Source: Botryosphaeria dothidea
Lineage: Eukaryota; Ascomycota; Dothideomycetes; Botryosphaeriales; Botryosphaeriaceae
Direction of reading: 5' to 3'
Assembly (NCBI GenBank): GCA_011503125.2
Contig: WWBZ02000016.1
Location: 3,658,001-3,722,000, forward strand
DNA length: 64,000 nt
The translations under genes and the position numbers were made by a program. Under the pieces are notes generated by a model. That model was not told where the DNA came from. It saw nothing but the letters and a program-made list of their open reading frames with translations, and searched no databases. The number at the start of each line of letters is the position of its first letter. The first letter of the stretch is position 1. Positions 11,159-22,400 of the stretch are shown here, in pieces.

Positions 11159-12792
11159 ATGCCGCGCATCCCGACCCTCCTCAACCCCCCTCGCGCTGCC
11201 GCTGCCAGCCCCATCGTCACCATGTCGCTCAACGCCACGCCCTCGCAACCGCAGGACCGCCTGCAGCAAGATCTGACGCCCAAGTCCTATGCTGAGGCTG
11301 CCGAAAAACCCTCAGACGCAGGCCAGAAAAAATCAAAGGTGAGTAAGAAGAAGAAGCAAGCCAACGGCAACCAGAAGGAGGACTCTATTCCCCAGCCATT
11401 GAACGATCCGCCTGTTCCGGAGCCTCCCGTCAGCGAAAAATCATATGCAGATGCCGCCATCGAGCCGCCGAAGGAGACACAGGCCAATGGCGTGAGCAAC
11501 GGCGATAAGACACCAGAGAAGCAGAATGGGTCGAAGGATGCGGCGGATAAAACAGAGGACGAGAAAAAGATTGTCTACGAGAAGCTTGAAGGCCCTCATG
11601 GAGTGCGACTCACGAGCGTGAAGCCTGATGAAGAATTTGAGAAAGAGCCCAAACTTGACCGACAGAAATCAGAGCTCACCAGCGGAAGGGAAGCTGGTAA
11701 GGGATGGGAGCGAAGCAGGTAAGTGAATTCACCAAACACCCCGATGTCTTTCAGAAGACTAACTGTTGAATTCCTAGTATACGATGGGCTCCACTGAACG
11801 TCCCTCTCCATCGCCGCCTCCAAACGCTCGCCGTTCTCCTACACACACTCTCCATCGCCGGCATGCTGACCATTTTCTTTTTCCTTTGCTCTATTCCCTT
11901 CCTCTGGCCCATCCTTTTCCCATACACCATCTATGCCCTCTTATCGAATGCGGGACAATCCGGCACTCTTGCCTACCGTAAAGAATGGCTGCGCCGCCTG
12001 CCCTTTTGGTCGCTCTATGCGTCCTACTTCCCAGCCCGCCTGCACCGCACTCAGGAGCTGCCGTCAACACGCAAGTACATCTTCGGCTACCACCCGCACG
12101 GCATCATCTCGCACGGCGCCTTCGCCGCCTTCGCGACCGAAGCCCTCGGCTTCTCGCAGCTCTTCCCCGGCATCACCAACACGCTCCTCACGCTCGACTC
12201 GAACTTCCGCATCCCGCTGTACCGCGACTACGCCATCCGCCTGGGGCTCGGCAGCGTGAGCCGCGAATCGTGCGAGAACCTGCTCAGCAAGGGCGGGCCG
12301 AACGGCGAGGGCATGGGGCGGGCCATCACCATCGTCATCGGCGGGGCGCGCGAGTCCCTCGACGCCGAGCCGGGCCGGCTGCGGCTGGTGCTGGCGCGCC
12401 GCAAGGGGTTCGTCAAGATGGCCGTCCGCACGGGCGCAGATCTGGTGCCGGTACTGTGCTTCGGCGAGAACGAGCTGTACGAGCAGCTCAACCCGCAGGA
12501 GCACCCGCGCGTGCACCGCTTCCAGCTGCTCGTCAAGAAGCTCATGGGCTTCACCGTCCCGCTCTTCCACGCCCGCGGCGTCTTCAACTACGACGTCGGC
12601 ATGATGCCCTACCGCCGCCCGCTCAACGTGGTCGTCGGCAGGCCTGTCCAGGTGGTCCAGGACGCAAAGCCCGACCAAGCGTATGTCGACGAGGTGCATG
12701 CGCAATACGTTCGTGAGCTACAGCGCATTTGGGACGAGTGGAAGGATACATTTGCTCAGGATAGGAAGGGGGAATTGGAGATTGTCGAGTAA
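11159..12792 (+). CDS. DGAT2-family diacylglycerol O-acyltransferase
   Basis: Makes triacylglycerol from diacylglycerol and acyl-CoA at the ER/lipid droplet. Exons 11159-11718 and 11778-12792 (donor GTAAGT, acceptor CCTAG; AG|T codon) give 524 residues; the ATG at 11222 would give 503. A hydrophilic N-terminal ~190 residues, rich in Lys, Glu and Pro, holds two copies of a KSYA(E/D)AA motif and a Lys cluster (VSKKKKQ). A hydrophobic hairpin follows (~195-245), then the DGAT2 signatures YFP (270-272), HPHG (292-295, active site) and RKGFVKMAVRTGADLVPV (from ~395). The C-terminus matches the length of the family. The long charged N-terminus is unusual next to yeast Dga1. Family assignment is firm. 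Confidence 0.95.
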
Positions 12793-13586
12793 GTATGGCA
12801 GTAAGGCCTGCATATTACGAGGGCAAAGATATTGTTTTTACCAAAAGGAGTACAGAGCGTTGTTTGTTGACGGCCTACTCCGCCAGCTCGACTGGCTGTT
12901 TGACATAAATAGATGGATATGATATTGTACTATTTCCTCTATCCGATTTACTTGGTGTATTTCAAGTTTGGCGGTTTTCGCTATTTGCTCTGAGCAGTGG
13001 GTACGTAGTATTACTATTCTCGAGACAGATATCGAACATGGTATTCCTCCCAAATGACTTTGTGAACACATTAGAGCTGAAACGCCAAACCTCGGTTACT
13101 CATACTGTTGTTAAATCGCCAGCACGTGCAAGGGTATAGGAAATGAGAGGGCATATCTTCCATGGTCTTGTTGTTCTTTTACACAGCTACGCTAAGAGCT
13201 GGTCTCGAGTTGACGAGCCAGTTGACGTCCGTCCTCAAGCAGAGAGAGAAAAATGGAGTATAAAGTACGCCGAGCCTCACATAAGATCGACGCGTTTTCG
13301 TGGACGCCGGATCCCTCTTCCAGAAGAGCCCCTAAGCTAGCTGCCCTTGCTCTGTTCTCTTCCTCTCATTATTTCAATTCAGAAATCGGAACAGTAAGTA
13401 GGGATAAATGTCAAAACCCGAGATGAACAACCGCCCAATTGCGAGCTTTTCGAGGAACGAGGAGGATTTTAGTACGCGAGAAAGAGCAGGAAAGACACGA
13501 TTGGATAAGGCGACCACTTGCACCTTATCAGTGCTCCACCTCCGTCCATATCATTCATGCATCCAAAGACCAAGGTCCCCGGGATA
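12793..13586. other. Convergent 3' flanks of the DGAT2 and velB genes
   Basis: 0.8 kb between two stop codons on opposite strands. It should contain both 3' UTRs. No coding or RNA feature recognised. Confidence 0.5.
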
Positions 13587-14826
13587 TCATTGGTCGTCGG
13601 CTTCATATTCAGCGGCATTAGCGGGTTTGGGTCCGTCTTTGCGGATGGGAATCTTGATGCCTTGCCCAGCAAAGCACTTGCTCAGAGGGGTACTCTCGAT
13701 GACTCCGGGGAACTTCTTCGCGCTGTACACCTGGAAAGCGTCGCTGAAGCACGAAGCGAGCACGGGGGCCTTGCCAGTATTCAAATTGTTGCCGTTGCCC
13801 ATGTGCTTTCCGACGTCGACGAAGTTCATCTTCAAGCTAACAGGGAAACTAACGTTAGATGATCACGGAATCTTTACGGCATCTCTGGACTAACTTACCG
13901 GAAGACTCCCTCAGTACGAACAGACAAATCTTGGAGTACAAACCAAAAGCCCATCTTACCGGTGGTGTCGTTCAAGCGGAAGGCATTCACGCTTAAGCTG
14001 CCGATGAGGTTGCGAGTAAACATTCCAGTTGCGGACGAGGTTGCCGGGGCCGTTGGCGGCATAACGGGCATTGCCTGGGGCGCCACTTGATACGACGGAT
14101 GGCCCGGAGGAGGAGCGCCATATTGGCCTGGGTACTGCGGCATTTGAGGAGCGGTGATGGGCGAGGCGCCTGGGTAGGCCTGGTGATACGCGGGCATCTG
14201 ATGAGGCATGTGCGGTGCGGGATTCATGGCATATCCGGGGGGAGCTGTTGAGTAACCGCCTCTCTGGTTCATAAGGGAATACGGGCCTGGGTCCTGCCAG
14301 CCCCGCTCGATGTGAGGCGGGTACGAGGTAAGAGTACTTGTTGAGATAGAGACAGTGGGCGCTCCAGACGAGGCGCGAACGAGATTCACTTCCTGGCGAG
14401 CATCAGATGACCAAAGGTCGACGGTCAAGACGAAGAAGGTCGAGTCGACTTCTCTGCAGCTGAAGTTAGTGGGGGCCCCATGGGGGAATAAGGCTGGGGG
14501 GAAGAAACGCACTCGAAGGGCGTCTCTTTGCCGGTGCTCATGTCCTCCACGATCAAGCGAATGCATGGTGGAGGTGTGATGGGACGGCGATCCTGGCACG
14601 CGAGTCAGCGGGGGGCTTGTGGAGTCGTGGTGTCGTTCTTCCGTCGAGGACGTACCTTGTCGCCGAAGCCACACATGCGGGCTCTGACGGGCTGCTGCTC
14701 GACAACAAGCTTGAACCTCTTGCCGTCACGCGTCCCGTTCTGGGGCGCCAGCGAATTCGGGTCGGCAGGCACATAGGCGCCGGTCTGAGTGGGCGGGATG
14801 GCGCCGTAGATGGGCTGGTTGTTCAT
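13587..14826 (-). CDS. velB: Velvet-family regulator VelB
   Basis: Nuclear velvet-domain factor that pairs with VeA (and LaeA) or VosA to control sporulation, spore trehalose and secondary metabolism. Four exons: 14826-14656, 14592-14513, 14453-13899 and 13836-13587, 351 residues. The velvet fold is split, as in known VelB: first half from ~36 (KLVVEQQPVRARMCGFGDK, DRRPITPPPCIRLIVED, VDSTFFVLTVDLWS), then a Pro/Gln/Tyr/Met-rich insertion (~115-228), then GMFTRNLIGSLSVNAFRL, FVLQDLSVRTEGVFRLK and the end block KKFPGVIESTPLSKCFAGQG-IKIPIRKDG. For exon 3 the acceptor CTGCAG was preferred over the nearer CTTCAG because it keeps the family spacing before EVDSTFF. The frame is open far upstream of 14826, but that part has no velvet similarity. 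Confidence 0.94.
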
Positions 14827-16530
14827 GTTGGAGGGTGCGTGCTTGGTCTGGTCTGGTGGCGCGGAGCTGGAGACGAGACGGACAGGAGGAAACCGCTCCA
14901 AGTCAGTCGGGGAGGCAGTCAGTTCAGCTGGCTGCTGCTCCTGCTCCAGTGGCACAAGAAGAGGTCTTGAGCAGCTGCGGACAAAACTGCAAGAGCCGCT
15001 TGACTTGTACAGTTGTAGCTTCCGGGCAAGCGAGGTGCTAAGAACCCCCAAGAGTTCGGCCTGTGGACACACGGCGGAGACAAAAGTAGTTAAAAGGCGA
15101 AAGAAGCCTAGCGCCCCGCTAGCGCTCCCTCCCATTCGCCAACAAGCGCACGCACCATGACTCAAGCATGCTGCGTCCCCTTCCCACCAGCGCCTGAGCC
15201 ACAGTCTTCGCTGCGAAAAAAACGGACGATTCTGCGGATGACTTAACCCTGTAAAGAGCTCAACAGGCCTGCTCTTGCAGCTGCTGCTCGGTCCTCGACG
15301 CGCCCACGGTGGACCCCTTCGCCAGAAAGACTCCCATGCAGCTGCAGCCTTGATCCAGAAGCCCGCACGTGAATGCTGCTGATCTGAGGAGACGTTTGCG
15401 TCTGGATGCCTGCCTCAACCGCCCTTAACCCGTAAAGGGCGAGGAGCTCACCATCGCAGCATTTCTCCGACCGCCCTCATGGCAATTCAGCGCTGTTGCT
15501 CATAGTATCAAGTAGGCGCAGGGAGGTCAAACAGTCATCATCAATTCCTTGGGCATTGACATCAGCGAACCACCGCTTCAGCGCTCCATCGGTAACAGTT
15601 GAAATTGCTGGCAAAACCGAAGGGGGGGATATTTTCCTTTGTCATCCAATGCGTGCCCGGGGCAGCAAGCAGCAGCGCCCACGCCCACGCCCACCACCCG
15701 CCCGCCGCTTGCAGAGCGGCCCGAAGTGGAGCAGAGCACCCTCTGGCCATTTGCCAGCCTGTGCGTCGCGAGACGAGTCAACACCACCGCGAGCGTTCGC
15801 CGCATCCTGAAACCAAACCCTCCCCACGCCCGCCGTGCCGTCCCAGGCCCCGCGCGCTGCTCATTCGTCGCGTCTCGCCCGGCCCCCCCGTCCTCGAGCG
15901 CCCACCCCCCCAGCGCCTCGAAGCGCAGGGCCAAGCCACACTTTCCACTCGCCCAACAAGCGAAGTTCCAGATCCACGTCAGCGTGCTCCCAGCGCTCCA
16001 TGGCCCCGGAGCGCCGGTCCGCGAGCGTGGATATGGCTTGCAGTTGTGGATGGGCTAACCGCCCGCCCGCCCAACGCGGCTCTGCGGCTGCCGGCGCGAT
16101 ACGCCAGTCGATTACTTCCCGCGCTCCCATCACCATCGCTGCCGTGCTGATCGAGAACGCCTTAGCGCATCGTTGCCATCGCCATGGCTCGTGACCTGCG
16201 AATTGCCAAGCTGCTCTTTGGCCGCCACGAGGTGCTCCCGCAGTCGCGAGTAGACGCTCGTTGCAGGGCGCCCGCTGCCCGTCACTCGCCTGCAGCAAAG
16301 GGCCCATGGCATCCGCATGGTCATGCACGCGCGTAAGCTCTCTAGCAAATCTATATTCTGGACTCACGACGTCGCCGACGTCGAGCAATGGAGCAATAAT
16401 GTAACTATCTTCTTCTGTACAGCGGATCATATACTCGAAACCCACTTTTCCCTCTCCGCGCGCCCCAGCAGAATCAACGCCCGCCCCTCAGCCTGGGTCA
16501 ACGCCACGCTTGTGTGTACCCACTAGCACG
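14827..16530. other. velB upstream region and HEL2 3' flank
   Basis: 1.7 kb. Long upstream regions are usual for velvet genes and this one is GC-rich with C-tracts on the plus strand. Frames of 100-190 codons on both strands reflect the base composition and lack motifs. It contains the five-CCC-run motif noted separately at 15678-15703. Confidence 0.45.
15678..15703 (-). repeat. G-quadruplex-type motif upstream of velB
   Basis: Five CCC runs on the plus strand (15678-80, 15684-86, 15690-92, 15697-99, 15701-03) with loops of 1-4 nt make a GGG-run motif on the minus strand, which is the sense strand of velB, about 850 bp upstream of its ATG. It fits the G3+ N1-7 rule with one run to spare. Whether it folds is unknown. 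Confidence 0.55.
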
Positions 16531-19042
16531 TCAACCGAAGTGAAACAGCGTCTGCTTCTTGTTTTTGTTGCTTTTCTTTTTGCCTCCACCCACCGGCTCT
16601 TCCTCAACCGCCCCTTCTGCAGGAGTTGACGATCCGCTACCTGCTCCACCGACACCCCATGCGTTGACTGCAGGGCTGTTGCCCTTAACATTGCGCACCG
16701 CGCGTCCATTGTAGCCCGGCGAGAACACCGTCGATGCCGGCTTCTTAGCTGCCGGCAGGGCGGGAAATGCGTCGGCGGTGGGGGGCTTGCTGCTGGTCAG
16801 GTTAATCTGCGAAGCTGTACGCGACGGTACCGGGGACGGCTTGTTGGATGACGTTGCCGAAGACGCCCAATTCGCATTTCCCGTTCCCGTGGCTGTCCGA
16901 CTCGACGATGCAGGTGCGCTCGATGGCAAGGGTGGGAATAAGCTGCTGCTAGCTGAATTCCCGCCAGCCTTTTTACCCACTGTCGAGCGCGATGATTGGG
17001 CTGTGGAACTCTTCAGCTTCAGCACCCTGGAGCCACCAGCTCCAAGCACGGCAGCTGCACTGCTGGCCGGTACCCCACTAGGTCCGGGCAGGGAGGGATA
17101 GTCTTCATTGATAGCCTTCCAATCATTCCACGCCTTGAGGAGTGCATCTTTTTTGGATGTGATTTCGAAGATCTCGGCAAGCTCCTTGATCAGCTTCCCC
17201 AGCTCCGCCGACGACGTATCGAAAAGGGAAAAGAATGCCTCGATCAGCTGTGTGGCTGTTATCGAACCATTTTTGTAGAACGATACCCTCTGACGGAACG
17301 AGGCAACCTTGGTCTGATCATTGCGAAGCATGTTAGACGCTCGTTCAGTAACGGCATTGTGCCGCAATCTGCGCGCTTGCTCCTGCGGCGTGAGTGGTGC
17401 GTCCCTTGCTGGCGATGCGGCCCGTGCTTGATTGGCGGTGTCGCTGACATTGAGCGAGGACACAGACGGGAAGTCATCTGCCGGTCTGGCTGCGGTAACA
17501 GTGCGAGGTTCCTGGGCACTTGGCGGTGGTCGTGCCGCATATGCCTCAGTCGGAGTGGATGTCAGCTGGCCGCCAAAGGTCCTCGATGTCACCGACTGAG
17601 CACTTTGAATGGCAAGTTGCCTTTGATAAGCAAGCTCGTCTCTACGCAGTGGCTGCGCCGATGAGGCCGGGAGCGGCTCGGAGTTGGGATCTCTTCCCCG
17701 ACCGCGGCCACGGCCTTGCCTGCGCTCCGGCTCTTGAGACCCACGCAAGTTGAATCCGGACATATCCACCCTCCGTGCGTCCCGGCGAGCATCCTTGGAA
17801 AGGCCGTTTGGGTGAGCTTCAAGCTGGTGGGCCTTCAAGTCCATCTCTGACTCGAATACGACGAATTTCTTTTCCAGACACTCCTGATCGGGACACATGA
17901 AGTGGTCCTTTTTGAAATGAACCTCGAGCGCCTCGTAGTTGACGTAGTATTGTGGCTGGCGCCCACCATTACGGCGGTCGCAGATGTGACACCTCTCGTG
18001 CTTTTCTCTGCAGTGGACGTAGAGTTCATCATCCCCGTAGAAACGTCTCATACAGAAACCGCACTCGGGATGTCCCTTGAAGCCACTCTGGTCCGCAGAA
18101 CCAGGGTCATCGTCGCCAAACTTCTCGTGTTTGCGCAGCTCAGCATTGGTGAACAGCTGATGCTCATGTGTAAAAACTTTTTTGTTCCTTGTGCAGAGAT
18201 CGCTGCCCGGTATTAGCACGACCTGAATTGTTTGAGGGTCAGAAGATACCTACCACATGACCTTGTGGTGAACGCTCTTGACGTGCCTGTGCAAGTCAGG
18301 CCATCCCAGACAAGCGGCATCGCACGAGCCATCAGGACAGTTGTATCGCAACAAAAGAATTGTGTCGTCACAAATTTCCGCCTTCTCGTACTTGATGCCT
18401 AGGTTGCTATCGGTGCTTGCGATCTCCGAGTTCGAGAATTCCTCGTATCTCTTCTCCGGATCGTCGGTGAAGATCACAAAGTCTGACAGGGTCTGCTATG
18501 GAATCAGTATATGCATAAAATTTTCAAGAGGCAGAACGCCTTACCCTACAGTGTGCACAAGCTTTGGTCTTGTACAAGGCTCTCAGCCTGAGGGAGCAGA
18601 TATGGCAGGTACGGTGGTTACAGGGCGATACAGCGTGGTGGACAATGGGCGATGCGCAGATAAAGCACACTTCTGCATCATCATCCTCCTCCTCGTCGTC
18701 AGCATCGGCGGCGGCACGCTCCTTTCCCTTTGACTCCCCGTTGCTAGCATCTTCTGTCAGGCGGGCACCGAAGTTGCCACGATTTGCGGCCGCCGGCCTT
18801 GGGGTTGCATTGTCTCCAGCCTCATTTCCACCAGCCTCAGCATTGCGTCCTCCGCGATTGCCACGGCCACGTCCTCCACGGCGCCCTCCTCTACCCCTTC
18901 CTCTTTCCCCCGTGTTGTTGGAGGTAGGCGCGTCATTGGCCGACCTGTTGCCGCCTTGAGCGCCGCCTCGGCCTCGGCCTCTCCGCGCATTGTTCGTCGA
19001 TGGGGCAGCATCGCCTGCGGGAGCTTCAGCTGTGTCTGCCAT
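16531..19042 (-). CDS. HEL2: E3 ubiquitin ligase HEL2 (ZNF598 family), ribosome quality control
   Basis: Detects collided ribosomes and ubiquitinates small-subunit proteins to start no-go quality control. Exons 19042-18545, 18492-18254 and 18202-16531, 802 residues. The N-terminus is RG/RGG-rich (~18-67), then an acidic stretch, then a C3HC4-type RING (126-165: CFIC, CNHRTCHIC, CAHC). C2H2-type fingers follow: YNCPDGSC-AACLGW...H, CDLC near the third exon, ECGFCMRRFYGDDELYVHC, RCHICDRR and FMCPDQEC...H. The rest is low-complexity Ser/Ala/Pro with a conserved helical block (AEIFEITSKKDALLKAWNDW) and a Lys-rich end. Intron 1 has a TAG-CAG tandem acceptor, so forms with or without one Gln are possible. 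The ATG at 19042 was chosen although the frame stays open upstream. Confidence 0.92.
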
Positions 19043-19441
19043 TGTATGTGGATCTGTTGGTGCGGCGATTGTGCGGATGGCGGGGCAGGCGGGCAATGGC
19101 TGGATATTTACGGTTCGCGCGCAAGCCAGATCGAGCGACCGCCGTCGAGGGGCACAAGCCGGTGGCCTGAGGTGACTAGAGGCGTCGGGTGTTGCGAGAG
19201 AGAGGGCGGCGGTGCTGTGGGATGAACGGGTGCGGGCAAAAGATGCGAATATGATGACGTGGGGCGCAGGGCAGATGAAGCGCCCGCCGATCGACCAGCT
19301 TGGCGCGTTTCCCGCGGACAGCTGCCACCTCCGACCAGGCAAACACCAAACCAGCTTCCACGCTGTCTTCTCCCTGCGCCTACGTGCTTCCAGTCATTCT
19401 TTGTCATTCCTAAGCACTGTTGCTCCAGGCGCTTGATCACT
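19043..19441. promoter_or_regulatory. Bidirectional promoter HEL2 / STT4
   Basis: 399 bp between the start codons of two divergent housekeeping genes. No clear TATA box on either strand. The HEL2 reading frame stays open through it but without recognisable protein. Confidence 0.55.
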
Positions 19442-22400
19442 ATGCGGACGTGAGTCATACCGTAGCTGCGCCTCGCTCTCGCCATGTTGACCGTATTACC
19501 GCATCCAGAATCCGCCGCACCGCTCTCGAGAAGATTGCGGCTCTGTCCGCGGCCTCACCAGCCCCCGACTCTGGAAATCCAGACTTCCAGCGTTTGTATC
19601 GATTGTGTCCTGCTCGTGCGCAGCCCAATGGCAACTACGATGCGCTTGACAATGGCCGTGGGGGCGCGGCGAGGGTCCCTATGGTACGCCTCCTATTCGG
19701 GGTCTCTGCGCAAGTCTGACAAGTCACAGAGTCTACCTGAGCTCGAAACCCTCCTTGCCCTATGCAAGGCTGCTCCCCAGGTTGTCGATGTCGCCACTGC
19801 TGAGCAGCTCCTGAACCAACTCGCCCCCTATCTGCCCGAGTCCTTCGCCCAGGCCATTGCGCCTTCGCCATTCCTTAGAGACCTTGACCCCTCTCCGTGG
19901 GAGATCCTGAGCCGTAACTTGACCTTTGCCATTCTATCTCTTGGAAAGAACCACGAAAGACTCAAAGAAGGTGCTGCTGCTGCTGTCAAGAAGTTTGTGC
20001 GCGAATGGTCGGCGTCTGCAGCATCCCTGGCCGGGGAGCAGATGAAAGGGGATGATACCGTGGATACTACAGCCGAGGGAGACGTGGGCCGCGTTTTGTG
20101 CTTGGCCATGTCTATGTTGGGCTTTTTGAGCGCCGCTTCCGAGTGCGCATCCATCTGGACACCCACCGAAATGCTCGACCTGATTGAGATGCTGCGAAAC
20201 GCTTTGTCTGAGAAATTGATGATCGCCATTGAAGCTTCGGTCTCAAACGTGTTGTATGGCAGCAATGCTAAACGCACGCTCAGAGAATGGCGTCGTCACG
20301 CTAAGCATTACGCCGCCATGGGCCGTCCTTTGGGCGCTCTGCTACTTCACCACGGCATCATGCAACTTGTCGTTGCCTGCACCGCAACTCTAGCTACTCC
20401 TTCCGAGTCTGACTCTCATAAACTGGTGCTGGATAGACTGCAAGAAGCCAGGGTACCTCTTCGCCAACCCTTGGATGCGGGTGCCGATGCTTTGCTCGTA
20501 AGCGTTGCTGGAATCGCGGAGGAAGAGCTGGACCGCATCAATGCCGACTCGGAATATGTGAAACGTGTTGGTACCGTTTGGCAGCAGCACATTGCGCATG
20601 CCGTCATGGCAGATGCCCTAACTACATACCTGTGCTGCGCTGTGCTGAATGAGGAAGTTGCCGATCCTGAGAAGCTCATGGACATGCTTGAGGCCACGCT
20701 TTCGGACGATATCCTCGCGGCAGATGAGGCCTTGGCTTCTGTTGTCCTCAAGAGCATGTCTGTTTTGGGCAAATCCTCTTCCGACACTGCGTCACACCTA
20801 AGCCGATCTCTTCCTCGTATCATCGTCCAAGGCGGATTGAAGGAAGGAACCTCATCTGTAGCTGCCGACTGCCTGGCCAGCGTACTGATGCTTCTTCCTC
20901 AAGATGCTGTTATCACGACCCTGTACAGTCTTGGTAACGTTCTCAGTGGCAAGCAAGGCCCTGAGCGTACGGGAACCGGGCTCTCTCAGCTCAATGGAAG
21001 TGCGAAGATGAACGGCAGTGGAGGCCTCCAGGTGCAGCATCAAACAGGCAGTACCATCTCATTGGCCGCTGCGGATGTTGATGAGCCTTCGCACGTCTAC
21101 GCTACTGTCATCCAGACCATTGTCGGTGTTGCTTGCCGATGCAAGGATCAGAAGATTTCGGAGCTTGCATTGTCAATGCTTGTCCAGAAGATCGGAAGAG
21201 TTAGTGTGACTGTAGACGCCAAGATCATCACAGAGAGCTCTCTGTTGGGTGCGCATTCTGGTCCTGGAGAGCTAAGAGCCTTGTTGAAGCTCTACTCTAA
21301 ACTTGCTCGGGACGCTATTGTCCAGGATAACCACACCCTCCTCGAGGCAGTCATGAAAGGAAGATGCCACCTGTCCAGGGAATTTAAGGTGGGACAGCCG
21401 CTGTTCGAAATCTATTTGCAGTACGTGTTGGAAGACATTGTCAGCAAGGGTGATGCGCATGGTCCCGAAGCCACGCCTATGGCGGACACCGAAGTTGCAG
21501 CGCAGGAGATTGCCCAGCTTCTGGCTCCTCTTGCCATTCTGATCTCATCAAACGCCGGTGGCCCTGGAGAGTACATGGAAGACGAGGCTACCGTTAACTT
21601 GCAGCGCGATGCATGGTTCAACGTCGCTGTTCACGGATTCAGCCTAACCTCGCCGCTAGGAAAGAGATACCTGAATGAGTTGCGCATACTTGCTCAGCAC
21701 AGCAGACCGCTAGTATCTGAAGCACGTGCTGATCAACTCGAGAGTGATGTCGAGCTCAACACAGTTCTGAGGCGTGGTAAGAATGCAGAGCATGTCGTCG
21801 AACAAAAACGGCGCTTGCAAGAACTTCTACCTGCTTGCGAGGCGGACATCAAATCTCTGGGATATCCTGAGGTCGTCTTCCTCAACACTGTCCATCTTGT
21901 CGAGGGTCTCCGCGCAAGCACTGGCGATTGTACGAAGACTCTGACTTACTTTCTGGATCCAAGACTACGCAACAAGGAAATGGGCAACTGCATGGTTGCG
22001 ATCGCTGAATCTGGCGTTCGTTCGTATTTGAAGAAGACTGTCTCTGGCGGATTCCAATCCTTCTCAGCGCCGTACGTGGCTCAGCAGCTTGCGACCTTCT
22101 TCACAGGATGTTGTCATAGAGTGTTGCAAGCGCAAAAGGTTGCCATCCATTGCGCGGACATCATCATCCAGCAGGTTCCTTCTGCTTTGTGTCAGCGTGC
22201 TTCGCTCTTCGCCCTTCTGGAACTGCTCAGCATGATGTGGAACAGCTGCCTCGAACGGGAGACTGATGAATATGGATGGACTTCAATTTTTACTTCTGCC
22301 AGGGAAAACATCTCCATCGATCTCTCCGACAACTATGGCTTCCGCAGAAATACTCTCATTCAACTCCAGAACCGCGCAAGGGTGTGGGTCTTGAGCGTCA

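Noticed and set aside
12064..12705. 213-codon minus-strand frame
   Set aside because: Antisense to the DGAT2 gene; composition is compatible with a shadow of its GC-rich third positions.
14827..15165. N-terminal extension of velB to an ATG at 15165
   Set aside because: The extra 113 residues show no velvet similarity; the start at 14826 matches the usual short N-terminus.
19484..19729. ATG at 19484 as the STT4 start
   Set aside because: Gives an N-terminus without family similarity and reads through a 46-nt intron with good signals; the 8-nt exon model fits better.
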